Positions 39,822 through 47,086 are shown, numbered from the stretch's first letter. The stretch: DNA of 64,000 bases from Shewanella decolorationis S12 (GCF_000485795.1 NZ_AXZL01000061.1:62001-126000), one strand, 5' to 3'. Translations and numbers: made by a program. Notes: a model not told the origin generated them from the letters alone.

Positions 39822-40288
39822 AAGATGACAAAAGCAAATACTTTGATTCAGTTAACCAAGAGCGACATGACAAAAATACTGTTGCTATACATCAGGCATT
39901 ACAGAGAATTCGAGATGATTACACTTTAAAACCCACTGTTAAGTTTTTGTCTGAATTATCAGGGATGCATAGAAACAGCTTGAGAAATCGGAAATGGCCG
40001 ATTGAACAATTGGATAAAATTAAGTCTGAGCGGAATAAGAATATTGTTTTAGAAGTTACAAAAGATAGATCAAAAGTAGCATCTTTGGAAGATGTTTTGG
40101 ATAATGCGAAGAATGAGTTGACTTATTGGTTTAATCTGGCAAAAGATTTGGAAAAGCAAAATGCTCAATTGTTTATTAAATTGGACAGAATATCCAGTTC
40201 AAGAGAGTATTATGAGGCTGAATATAATAAGTCGAAAATTATTATTAAAGATTTACAGTTAAAAATAAAGCTTTTAGAAGAGAATTAA
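39818..40288 (+). CDS. Small HTH/coiled-coil accessory protein (TnpC-like, 156 aa)
   Basis: Fourth gene of the recombinase operon, overlapping recombinase C by 4 bases. Residues about 38-62 look like a helix-turn-helix (KPTVKFLSELSGMHRNSLRN). Residues about 95-155 form a charged coiled coil (NELTYWFNLAKDLEKQNAQLF and KIIIKDLQLKIKLLEE). Tn554 TnpC is likewise a small protein encoded after its recombinases that influences efficiency and orientation of transposition. A similar accessory role is inferred here from position and architecture only. Confidence 0.75.
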   Translation: MKDDKSKYFDSVNQERHDKNTVAIHQALQRIRDDYTLKPTVKFLSELSGMHRNSLRNRKWPIEQLDKIKSERNKNIVLEVTKDRSKVASLEDVLDNAKNELTYWFNLAKDLEKQNAQLFIKLDRISSSREYYEAEYNKSKIIIKDLQLKIKLLEEN

Positions 40289-40289
40289 G

Positions 40290-40326
40290 TTATATCATAT
40301 TAACTTTAACATTAATATGATATAAT
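40290..40326 (+). promoter_or_regulatory. 14-bp perfect inverted repeat overlapping a TATAAT promoter box for the element thyA
   Basis: TTATATCATATTAA (40290-40303) and its exact reverse complement (40312-40325) are separated by 8 bases and lie between the TnpC-like stop and the thyA start. A perfect -10 hexamer TATAAT occupies 40321-40326, at the right arm. A weak -35 (TTAACT, 40300-40305) is 15 bases upstream. This looks like an operator for a dimeric DNA-binding protein over a promoter. An AT-only RNA hairpin is the alternative. Confidence 0.6.
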
Positions 40327-40354
40327 GTGGGTAAGTTTAAAAGGAGAAATTAAA

Positions 40355-41206
40355 TTGAAACAATATCTAGATTTAGCCCAGCGAATTATTGATGAAGGCG
40401 TGTGGGTAGAAAATGAACGTACAGGAAAGAGATGCCTTACTGTAATTAATGCTGACTTAACTTATAATGTTGATAAAAATGAATTTCCATTGGTGACAAC
40501 AAGAAAAAGTTACTGGAAAGCAGCTATTGCTGAACTGCTTGGTTATTTACGTGGCTACGATAATGCTGCTGATTTTCGTGCCATTGGTTGTAACACTTGG
40601 AATGCCAATGCAAACGAAAATGAATCATGGTTAAACAATCCTCACCGTAAAGGTGAGGATGATATGGGGTTCGTTTATGGTAAAGTTGGCCGAAATTTTC
40701 CAAAGCCAGATGGTGGAAGTGTTGATTTATTGCGTCAAATTGTAGATGACCTTTCCCAAGGAATTGATAATCGTGGAGAAATCTTAACTTTCTATCATCC
40801 TGCTGCATTTCATTTAGGTTGCTTGCGCCCTTGCATGTTCCAGCATCAATTTTCGATTCTAGATGGAACACTTTATTTAAATAGTTATCAACGCAGTCAG
40901 GACGTTCCACTCGGGGGGAATTTCAACGCTATACAAGTATTCACGCTGCTAAAATTGATGGCACAGATCTCCAATTTAAAATGCGGTAAAGCATACCATA
41001 AAATTGTTAATGCACACATATATGAAGACCAGCTAGAATTAATGCGTGATGTACAGTTAAAAAGAGAACCTTTTGAGTCTGCACAACTTCATATCAATCC
41101 AAATATTAAAACTCTTGAAGATTTGGAGACATGGGTGACAATAGAAGATTTTGAAGTTACAGGCTATCAACATCACGATCCTATTCAATATCCTTTCTCA
41201 GTTTAA
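40355..41206 (+). CDS. thyA: Element-encoded thymidylate synthase (divergent ThyA, 283 aa)
   Basis: Expected to make dTMP from dUMP in place of the disrupted host enzyme. The start is a TTG at 40355 with AGGAG 8 bases upstream, giving [16 protein letters not shown] that parallels host [16 protein letters not shown]. The ATG at 40325 lies in the promoter and lacks a ribosome site. Active-site residues are all present: Arg22 (ERTG), nucleophile Cys160 (RPCMFQHQF), Arg180-Ser-x-Asp183 (QRSQDV), Asn191 (NFNA), and His221/Tyr223 (NAHIYEDQ). Overall it is far from the host protein and has an insert around residues 85-105, like phage-type ThyA. It carries [12 protein letters not shown] where the host target has QRSCDVFLGLPF. 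Confidence 0.92.
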   Translation: MKQYLDLAQRIIDEGVWVENERTGKRCLTVINADLTYNVDKNEFPLVTTRKSYWKAAIAELLGYLRGYDNAADFRAIGCNTWNANANENESWLNNPHRKGEDDMGFVYGKVGRNFPKPDGGSVDLLRQIVDDLSQGIDNRGEILTFYHPAAFHLGCLRPCMFQHQFSILDGTLYLNSYQRSQDVPLGGNFNAIQVFTLLKLMAQISNLKCGKAYHKIVNAHIYEDQLELMRDVQLKREPFESAQLHINPNIKTLEDLETWVTIEDFEVTGYQHHDPIQYPFSV

Positions 41207-41258
41207 ACATATAGAAATTGTCATGCTCAACGAACAGCAGAAATCAGGGATAAATGTC

Positions 41259-41498
41259 ATGAACTTTCGAAGTTGGGTAGAGAGCATGACTGGCTTTGAG
41301 CTTTTAAAATGGTCTATTGAGGACTGTTTAGTAATATTAAGGCATCAAAGGCAGAATCCATTCTCTACACAATTTAAAGGTTGGTCAATAATATTTGCTG
41401 GAGGATTATACTCTGGCTTATCAATAAGTAATGGAGTATATAAATACTTCAAGTCCAATCCTAACGTTATCAGTAAAATTCGTGTGGGAAACTTTTAA
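41259..41498 (+). CDS. Small protein of unknown function in the element (79 aa)
   Basis: Not recognised. The ATG at 41259 has AGGGA 8 bases upstream. An in-frame ATG at 41223 would give 91 aa. The sequence MNFRSWVESMTGFELLKWSIED is followed by a mildly hydrophobic glycine-containing stretch (WSIIFAGGLYSGLSISNGVY) and a basic tail, so membrane association is possible but weak. It sits 52 bases after thyA and 13 bases before the CoiA-like gene, so it is probably co-transcribed with the nuclease gene and could be a partner. No function is assigned. Confidence 0.55.
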   Translation: MNFRSWVESMTGFELLKWSIEDCLVILRHQRQNPFSTQFKGWSIIFAGGLYSGLSISNGVYKYFKSNPNVISKIRVGNF

Positions 41499-41511
41499 TT
41501 CAGAGGTTATC

Positions 41512-43023
41512 ATGGTTGATAGTGTTAAGTTTGCATGGGGTATTAACTCTGTTGGACAGTTCAAGCATGTATCTGAGGTTCCTAATGGAAATGACTGTTT
41601 GTGTTATTGTATCCAATGTGGAGGTGCGTTATGTGCTAAAAATAAAGTACAGAAAGTAACAGCACACTTTTCTCATCAAGTTGATTGTAATTGTGTTGGT
41701 GAAAGTATTATTCATGTACTAGCTAAGAAGATCATAGAAGATGCTGCAAATAATGGTGATAGATTTTATCTACCAGAAATGAAAGGAGTCGTGGAATCTC
41801 TTTGTGACCTAGATGAAATTCATTCTTTGGAGTGGAATTATGGGAAAAAGTACCTAAGTAATTACAAAGCGCAGCAAGAGGTTCGTTTAGGTGATTTAAT
41901 CACAGATGTCCTTTGTATCGATGTTGATAATAATGAACAGTATGCTGTGGAAATTTATCGAACTCATAAGAAAGATGATAAATCAATTAAAAGTTTTAAA
42001 ACCCAAGGGTTGATGGCGGTCGAGCTAGACCTAAGTGATTTGCGACTGGATATTTCTAGAGAGGAATTAGTCTCACAGGTTCTCGTAAATGCACCTAGAC
42101 GATGGCTAAATAATACTAAACAAAAAAGTTTGATATCAGCGACAAAAAATGAGCTTGATAGTATTGTGAATCAATGTAACTCAAGGTCTTATAGCGACTT
42201 TATTAAATGGTTTAGAGAGCAAGATCTTAACGGCATACTTAGTAAATTGAAATTAACCGATTTGCGTCATGTAGAACGTGGTATTGATATTACTGGAAAA
42301 AGTATTTCTTATCCAATTTGTCAAGAATTTAAAATAACAGACATATCCGAGATTCAATACCCAATTAAGCATGATGATTATTTAGTAGCTAAGATTCAAA
42401 TTAATAAAAAAAGTTGGTTTGATATTGTATTTATAATCGGTAAAAAGGCCGATTTTTATACTCTTGATATTAAACGCCCTTATGTTATTTCTGAAATATT
42501 AAAAGATGATTTTAATGATTATATGTTTTTTTGTGAAGCAAAATCAATAGAGAAGTGGACAATTGAATTAAAGAGAAGGGCGCGGCGAGAGTTAAACTCT
42601 ATTATAAGTAACAATAACAGCTATATTGAAGCATTTAAGAATATAAGTGATCAGCAACGCATAAATAAGTTGTGTCATAAAATTGGTGTACCTTCACCAA
42701 TAATATCAGGTAGATATTCTGTATTTCAACCTCATTGGAATACTTGTGAATATGTATGGAAGGCTTTGGTTTACTTATACTTTATCTGTAAGCACAATGA
42801 TATAACTACATCTTCTATAGCTGAAAATTGTTGGTTTAGTGCTCTTTTGGATTTACCCAATGATGAACGTTCATCTGTACAGCGTTCAAAAGATATTTAC
42901 TACTGGTTTGATAAACGCCTTCGCCCAACAGGACTTGTTTTTCGTAGACGTAGATTGAAGTTTGAAGTGAATGACTTAAGTCCATTATACAAGAATATTA
43001 GAAAGATTGAAGATATCCTGTAG
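41512..43023 (+). CDS. CoiA-like nuclease-domain protein (503 aa)
   Basis: The start is the ATG at 41512 (AGAGG 5 bases upstream). The N-terminus has a cysteine cluster (CLCYCIQCGGALC, residues 29-41) with HFSH at 52-55 and ESIIHVLAKK at 64-72, the pattern of CoiA-like proteins. A PD-(D/E)xK-type nuclease core follows: Asp132 in GDLITDVLCID, Glu147 in YAVEIYRTHKKDDK, and the EIDLS-like VELDLSDL. The remaining 300 residues are unrecognised. CoiA proper acts in natural transformation of Gram-positives. Related proteins on mobile elements have unknown roles, and a DNA-handling or phage-defence function is inference. It is AT-rich like the rest of the element. Confidence 0.75.
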   Translation: MVDSVKFAWGINSVGQFKHVSEVPNGNDCLCYCIQCGGALCAKNKVQKVTAHFSHQVDCNCVGESIIHVLAKKIIEDAANNGDRFYLPEMKGVVESLCDLDEIHSLEWNYGKKYLSNYKAQQEVRLGDLITDVLCIDVDNNEQYAVEIYRTHKKDDKSIKSFKTQGLMAVELDLSDLRLDISREELVSQVLVNAPRRWLNNTKQKSLISATKNELDSIVNQCNSRSYSDFIKWFREQDLNGILSKLKLTDLRHVERGIDITGKSISYPICQEFKITDISEIQYPIKHDDYLVAKIQINKKSWFDIVFIIGKKADFYTLDIKRPYVISEILKDDFNDYMFFCEAKSIEKWTIELKRRARRELNSIISNNNSYIEAFKNISDQQRINKLCHKIGVPSPIISGRYSVFQPHWNTCEYVWKALVYLYFICKHNDITTSSIAENCWFSALLDLPNDERSSVQRSKDIYYWFDKRLRPTGLVFRRRRLKFEVNDLSPLYKNIRKIEDIL

Positions 43024-43268
43024 TCGAAGTTTAAACAATGCAAATCTGCACAAATATCTCCAAGGAAACCAGAGTTTAACTAAAGCCGCAGAGTGGCATT
43101 TTAACTTGCTTGGAACGTTACGAAGTGGCATTTTTGGTTAGTCGAAAAATGGTCGGTGCTATAGATAGTTTAACTGCTTATTTAACAATATGGTGTGTGC
43201 ATTTTTTATGCACAGTACGTAACCATTGCTTTCAAATGCTTGATAAATGTCTGGTTGTGCAAAAATTC
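43024..43268 (+). other. Right-end non-coding region of the element with short repeats
   Basis: No gene is supported. GTGGCATTTT occurs twice in direct orientation (43093-43102 and 43125-43134). TGCACAGTACG at 43209-43219 copies the left end. GTGCA occurs at 43197 and 43257. These are probable subterminal recombinase-binding sites of the right end. A frame running from 43110 into the thyA remnant exists only because no stop intervenes. Confidence 0.55.
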
Positions 43269-43279
43269 TGTCTGATAAA
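43269..43279 (-). repeat. Right terminal inverted repeat of the element
   Basis: TGTCTGATAAA at 43269-43279 is the exact reverse complement of the left end at 34344-34354. It is followed at once by T and then the TTCTT shared with the left junction. Confidence 0.85.
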
Positions 43280-43283
43280 TTTC

Positions 43284-43565
43284 TTAGGCTTACCTTTCAA
43301 CATCGCCAGTTATGCGCTGCTGACCATGATGGTGGCACAGCAATGTGATTTAGCTTTAGGTGACTTTGTGTGGACGGGCGGCGATACCCACTTGTACTCC
43401 AACCATATGGAACAAACGACGTTGCAGTTAAGCCGCGAGCCAAGACCGTTACCCACCATGACTATCCTGCGGAAACCTGCTTCTATTTTCGATTATCAAT
43501 TCGAAGATTTCGAGCTAACTCACTACGATCCACACCCGCATATCAAAGCCCCTGTCGCCGTCTAA
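43284..43565 (+). pseudogene. thyA: Host thymidylate synthase, 3' fragment (codons 172-264)
   Basis: This is the stranded C-terminal third of the host gene. It begins [13 protein letters not shown], which directly continues the QRSCDVF of the 5' fragment. It contains the dUMP-contacting THLYSNH, and ends HIKAPVAV and stop, 93 codons in all. Base composition is that of the chromosome again. Without a start codon or the catalytic cysteine it cannot give an active enzyme. Confidence 0.95.
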
Positions 43566-43582
43566 TGGCGAATTAATCGACT

Positions 43583-43609
43583 AACACCTCGGAATTACCG
43601 AGGTGTTTT
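43583..43609 (+). terminator. Original terminator of the lgt-thyA operon
   Basis: A 9-bp perfect stem, ACACCTCGG at 43584-43592 and CCGAGGTGT at 43598-43606, has loop AATTA and ends in TTTT. It is 18 bases after the old thyA stop and now sits downstream of the element. Confidence 0.85.
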
Positions 43610-43682
43610 GTCGAAACTATCGATTATACTTGTTTTTTTTCTTCGTCTACACTCAGTCAATTATGATTTTTTGGAGTGCAAG

Positions 43683-44851
43683 ATGGAAAAAGCAATTAGA
43701 AATTTTCTGAGCCAGGAATCGGCTGGCGGCATCCTGTTATTGGTTGCAGTTGTCTTAGCCATGCTGATGGCCAATTCTCCTCTAGCGGGCTCTATCAAGG
43801 TTTTCTCGGTACTGAAGTACAAGTGCGTGTCGGCGCGCTCGATCTGCATAAGCCACTGTTACTGTGGATTAACGATGGCCTGATGGCATTGTTTTTCTTA
43901 CTGATTGGCTTAGAGGTGAAGCGTGAACTGTTAGAAGGCGCCTTATCCAGTGTGGCCCAGGCTTCACTGCCAACCTTCGCCGCGATTGGTGGTATGTTAG
44001 TGCCGGCTGGCATCTATCTGCTATTTAACTACGGCGATCCTGTGACCCAAGCGGGCTGGGCTATTCCTGCGGCCACCGATATTGCGTTTGCACTCGGCAT
44101 CATGGCTTTGTTGGGTAGCCGCGTGCCAGTGGCATTGAAGGTCTTCCTGTTGGCGCTTGCCATCATTGATGACTTAGGCGTGATTGTGATTATTGCGCTC
44201 TTCTACAGCAGCGATCTCTCAACCATTAGCTTAATTATTGCCAGTATTGCGATTGTCGGTTTAGTTGCCTTAAACCGTAAAGGCGTGACCGCATTAGCAC
44301 CCTATGGCGTGTTGGGACTCGTCCTGTGGGTCGCGGTATTGAAGTCAGGCGTCCACGCTACTTTGGCTGGGGTGATTATTGCCTTCTGTATCCCACTGCG
44401 GGCAAAGGATGGTAGTTCACCCTCTGAGCATTTAGAGCATAGCCTGCACCCTTGGAGCACTTTCCTTATCCTGCCTGTCTTTGCCTTTGCCAATGCGGGG
44501 GTGGCCATAGGTAATATGAGTCTAGATACCCTAATTTCCCCAGTACCCGTTGGGATTGCATTGGGGCTCATGCTAGGCAAGCCGATTGGTGTGATGTTGT
44601 TTAGTTATGTGGCCGTCAAACTGAAGTTGGCGAAATTACCGGATGGGATCGGTTGGAAGCAGATTGCACCTGTCGCGGCAATGTGTGGTATTGGTTTTAC
44701 GATGTCGATGTTTATTGCTTCACTGGCATTTGAGCAAGCAGACCCTATGTACGGCGACTTAGCACGCCTTGGCACCTTGATAGGCTCAATTCTGGCGGCC
44801 TTGATCGGGTATTTCTGGTTATCAAAAGTGTTACCTAAAAAAGGAGTATAA
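43683..44851 (+). pseudogene. nhaA: Na+/H+ antiporter NhaA, frameshifted by one base
   Basis: Electrogenic inner-membrane antiporter for sodium and pH homeostasis. The reading frame starts [21 protein letters not shown] and is correct to about codon 36 (ANSPLAG). From about 43786-43792 homology moves to another frame: [21 protein letters not shown] is read one base off, and continues to the stop at 44851. The total span of 1169 bases is one short of 390 codons, so a single base is missing in AGCGGGCTCTATC. Restored, the protein would be 389 aa, like E. coli NhaA at 388. No slippery sequence is evident. A mutation or a sequencing error are the two explanations. Confidence 0.85.
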
Positions 44852-44853
44852 CT

Positions 44854-45240
44854 ATGATAAATATGAAATTAGTAGGAATGGCAGCACTGTTAACACTTTC
44901 TTCAAGTGCAATGGCTTCGCAGATTGATGCCTGTAACAAGGATGTCGCATCACAAACCTGTCAAAGCTACCTTGAGGGCATAGTCGATGGCGCGTTAATG
45001 TTTAAATCTGAGGCATTAGGCGCGCGGCTTGAAACCAATGGCTATGAGTCTAGGGCGCTTAAGTACCGCGGTGGTAAACGTTTCCAAGAGGCGAATCGCA
45101 TGTATTGCGCCAACCGTATTCCGGATAGAGACAGTTTAGTCTCCGGCGTAACGGAAGCGGTTAGCACTGGGACGGCAGCCGATTTAGAACAGCTGCAGGG
45201 AATAGTTGTTAACTTATTGGATTGTCAGCGTTTAAAATAG
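44854..45240 (+). CDS. Small secreted protein, possibly Rap1a/Tai-like (128 aa)
   Basis: Periplasmic protein with a signal peptide (MKLVGMAALLTLSSSAMA, cut before SQIDACNK) and four cysteines in the mature part (DACNK, QTCQSY, MYCANRI, LDCQRL) that could form two disulfides. The CQSYLEGIVDGALM and YCANRIPDRDSLVSGVTEAV segments faintly recall the Rap1a/Tai immunity-protein fold, but this is only a suggestion. AAGGAG at 44841 lies within the last codons of nhaA and the gene starts 2 bases after the nhaA stop, so it is co-transcribed with nhaA and precedes nhaR. Confidence 0.7.
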   Translation: MINMKLVGMAALLTLSSSAMASQIDACNKDVASQTCQSYLEGIVDGALMFKSEALGARLETNGYESRALKYRGGKRFQEANRMYCANRIPDRDSLVSGVTEAVSTGTAADLEQLQGIVVNLLDCQRLK

Positions 45241-45335
45241 CGCGATCGACTCATCATTTGTTAAGCTGAGTCACTGCGATCCGACATGCCGCAGCCCTTG
45301 AGGCTGCGGTATCCATTAGAGGAAGCTCACTGGCG

Positions 45336-46244
45336 ATGCTGCATCTTAATTACAACCATCTTTATTATTTCTGGATGATCAAAAAGAAGGGCTCTGTGGC
45401 TAAGGCGGCCGAAGCCCTTTGTCTGACGCCCCAAACCATCACGGGGCAAATTCGTGCCCTCGAAGATCGTCTTAATGGCAGTCTATTCAAACGTGTTGGA
45501 CGTAATTTAGAGGCGACAGAACTCGGTGAGCTGGTATTTCGCTATGCCGATAAGATGTTTTCCCTCAGTTATGAGATGCTCGATTTACTCAACTATCAAA
45601 AAGATGATGCCCTTTTATTTGAAGTCGGTATTGCCGATGCCTTGTCTAAGGCTTTGGCGAGTCGCGTACTACTTTCTGTTGTGCCGAATGACGGCTCCAT
45701 GCACCTTGCTTGTTATGAAGCGACCCACGAAAGTTTAATGACTCGTTTACGCGAGCATAAACTGGATATGATCCTCTCGGACTGTGCGGGTGAGTCATTG
45801 AAATACCCTGAGATTTTATCGAAAAAACTGGGTGAGTGTGGCGTAAGCTTTTTCTCCGCCGAAACCTATAGTGCCGATTTTCCCGCTTGTTTAGAGCAAG
45901 GACAATTGCTGATCCCTGGTCGTAGAACATCGCTTGGGCAACAATTATACCGTTGGTTCGACGAGCAAAATCTTAAGGTCAGCATCTTAGGTGAGTTTGA
46001 TGATGCGGCGATGATGAAGGCCTTTGGCTACCTTAAACGCGGGATCTTCGTCACGCCGTCGGTCTATCCGCAAGAAGTCATTTCCCACGGCATGCATTTG
46101 CTCGGTGAAACCTTAGATGTGAAGGAAGAATACCATGTGATGTTTGCCGAGCGGATGATCCAACATCCCGCGGTGAAACGTTTATTAGAGACGGATTTCA
46201 GTGATTTATTTGCCGGATTAGACAGCCAAGTTCAGCGGTGTTAA
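45336..46244 (+). CDS. nhaR: NhaR, LysR-type activator of nhaA
   Basis: Sodium-responsive transcription activator of nhaA. It is 302 aa with an N-terminal HTH. The start NYNHLYYFWMIKKKGSVAKA and the segment CLTPQTITGQIRALEDRLNG follow E. coli NhaR nearly residue for residue, as does LGELVFRYADKMFSLSYEML. It stands downstream of nhaA and the small secreted protein as in other Shewanella. The gene appears intact although its target nhaA is frameshifted. Confidence 0.93.
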   Translation: MLHLNYNHLYYFWMIKKKGSVAKAAEALCLTPQTITGQIRALEDRLNGSLFKRVGRNLEATELGELVFRYADKMFSLSYEMLDLLNYQKDDALLFEVGIADALSKALASRVLLSVVPNDGSMHLACYEATHESLMTRLREHKLDMILSDCAGESLKYPEILSKKLGECGVSFFSAETYSADFPACLEQGQLLIPGRRTSLGQQLYRWFDEQNLKVSILGEFDDAAMMKAFGYLKRGIFVTPSVYPQEVISHGMHLLGETLDVKEEYHVMFAERMIQHPAVKRLLETDFSDLFAGLDSQVQRC

Positions 46245-46326
46245 ACCGAGTTTCAACACGGCTTGCATCGACACTCAACGGAGTGAACTGGTAAACTAGG
46301 GCGAAATTTGTTTTGGGAGAAGTAAC

Positions 46327-46575
46327 TTGGAGTTAATGAACATTGCACGGGTCCGCTGGGCATGTCGCCGCGGAATGCTCGAATTGGACGTCTTGTTCCA
46401 GCCTTTCGTCGAAAATGTTTATCAGGATTTGTCGGATGACGACAAGGCCCTGTTTATTCGTTTACTCGAGTGTGAAGACCCTGAATTATTTGCCTGGTTT
46501 ATGGGTCATGAAGCCTGTCCCGATGCAGAGCTTGCCCGCATGGTAGTGCAAGTCCGTGGCAGAGCGGCGCCATAG
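46327..46575 (+). CDS. sdhE: SdhE, FAD assembly factor for succinate dehydrogenase
   Basis: Small protein (82 aa) that promotes covalent flavinylation of SdhA and FrdA. The signature RGMLELDVLFQPF is present (E. coli has RGMRELDISIMPF), together with DKALFIRLLECEDPELFAWFM. A TTG start at 46327 has GGGAGA 6 bases upstream and gives MELMNIARVRWACRRG, the same length before the conserved Trp as E. coli MDINNKARIHW. The ATG at 46336 is an alternative. It overlaps ygfX by 20 bases, the same pairing as in enterobacteria. Confidence 0.93.
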   Translation: MELMNIARVRWACRRGMLELDVLFQPFVENVYQDLSDDDKALFIRLLECEDPELFAWFMGHEACPDAELARMVVQVRGRAAP

Positions 46576-46996
46576 TTTTAGCGTAAAAGCCTCTCGCGAC
46601 CAGCGACTCTCGTTGGTCGTTTTTGTTTGTGTCTGCAGTACCTCTTTACTTATCTGGCCTGAAACGGACGTCGTATTTTGGCTTATGCTTAAGTTGGTGT
46701 TCGCCGTTTTAATCCTCGGATTCTTGGGCTATCAGTTATGGCGACTGAGAACTTGGCATTGCCGTTTTGAGCTTAATGGAAAGGGGGAAGGCTGGCTCTC
46801 GACGGGGGAGGCGTTTCATGTGCTCCCGAAAACTTGGGTAACGCCCTTTGTCTGCTTAATGTACTATCAGTCTGCCGATAAGTTGTATCTCTTGCCCCTG
46901 TGGGCCGATATGTTTAGCGATACTGATTACCGCCATTTATGCCGGCTATTACTTAAAGTTAAAACTCAGACGACGAGCCAACGCGAGTCCTTGTAA
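46556..46996 (+). CDS. ygfX: YgfX (CptA-type) membrane protein
   Basis: Inner-membrane protein of 146 aa. Two hydrophobic spans (LSLVVFVCVCSTSLLIW and LMLKLVFAVLILGFLGYQLW) are followed by a small beta-rich cytoplasmic region (FELNGKGEGWLSTGEAFHV). This layout and the overlap with sdhE identify the YgfX/CptA family, described in E. coli as partner or toxin of the SdhE-YgfX pair and linked to cell-division proteins. The start is a GTG at 46556 inside the end of sdhE. Confidence 0.8.
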   Translation: MAERRHSFSVKASRDQRLSLVVFVCVCSTSLLIWPETDVVFWLMLKLVFAVLILGFLGYQLWRLRTWHCRFELNGKGEGWLSTGEAFHVLPKTWVTPFVCLMYYQSADKLYLLPLWADMFSDTDYRHLCRLLLKVKTQTTSQRESL

Positions 46997-47030
46997 TTTA
47001 TATCTAAAATGCTTCCTTCAGCCTAAATAA

Positions 47031-47062
47031 AACGGGCTAAATCTGAGTCGATTTAGCCCGTT
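47031..47062. terminator. Bidirectional terminator between ygfX and nadB
   Basis: A 13-bp perfect stem, AACGGGCTAAATC at 47031-47043 and GATTTAGCCCGTT at 47050-47062, has a 6-base loop. The minus strand continues as TTTATTT, so it terminates nadB, and probably also the convergent sdhE-ygfX transcript. Confidence 0.85.
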
Positions 47063-47086
47063 AAAAGTGTCCCTTAAGCAACGCGG

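Larger units (their letters stand above)
34344..43285 (+). mobile_element. Integrated Tn554-like tyrosine-recombinase element carrying its own thymidylate synthase
   Basis: An insertion of about 8,942 bases in thyA codon 171/172. TTCTT occurs at 34339-34343 and 43281-43285, flanking an 11-bp inverted repeat (TTTATCAGACA). Removing one copy restores an uninterrupted thyA. All cargo is on the plus strand: three overlapping tyrosine recombinase genes, an HTH/coiled-coil protein, a divergent thyA, a 79-aa unknown and a CoiA-like nuclease gene. The element is plainly richer in A+T than its flanks, which indicates foreign origin. There are no phage structural, replication or conjugation genes, so it is a transposon-like integrative unit and not a prophage or ICE. 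The exact cut positions within the TTCTT repeat are uncertain by a few bases. Confidence 0.93.

Noticed and set aside
34344..43285. A group I intron in thyA, as in phage T4 td
   Set aside because: The insert is about 9 kb with inverted-repeat ends, a short target repeat and recombinase genes. No intron core was recognised and the element brings its own ThyA.
34344..43285. A prophage or integrative conjugative element
   Set aside because: No structural, lysis, replication, relaxase or secretion genes are present. Cargo is limited to recombinases, thyA and two other genes.
43110..43565. A 151-codon frame that fuses element sequence to the thyA 3' part
   Set aside because: The first 58 codons have no homology and the frame is open only by chance. 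The rest is the stranded host thyA remnant.
43780..43800. Programmed frameshifting in nhaA
   Set aside because: There is no slippery heptamer or nearby stop/pseudoknot arrangement, and NhaA is not known to use recoding.
43608..43883. A separate 91-codon gene before nhaA
   Set aside because: From the ATG at 43683 it is simply the first part of nhaA up to the frameshift.
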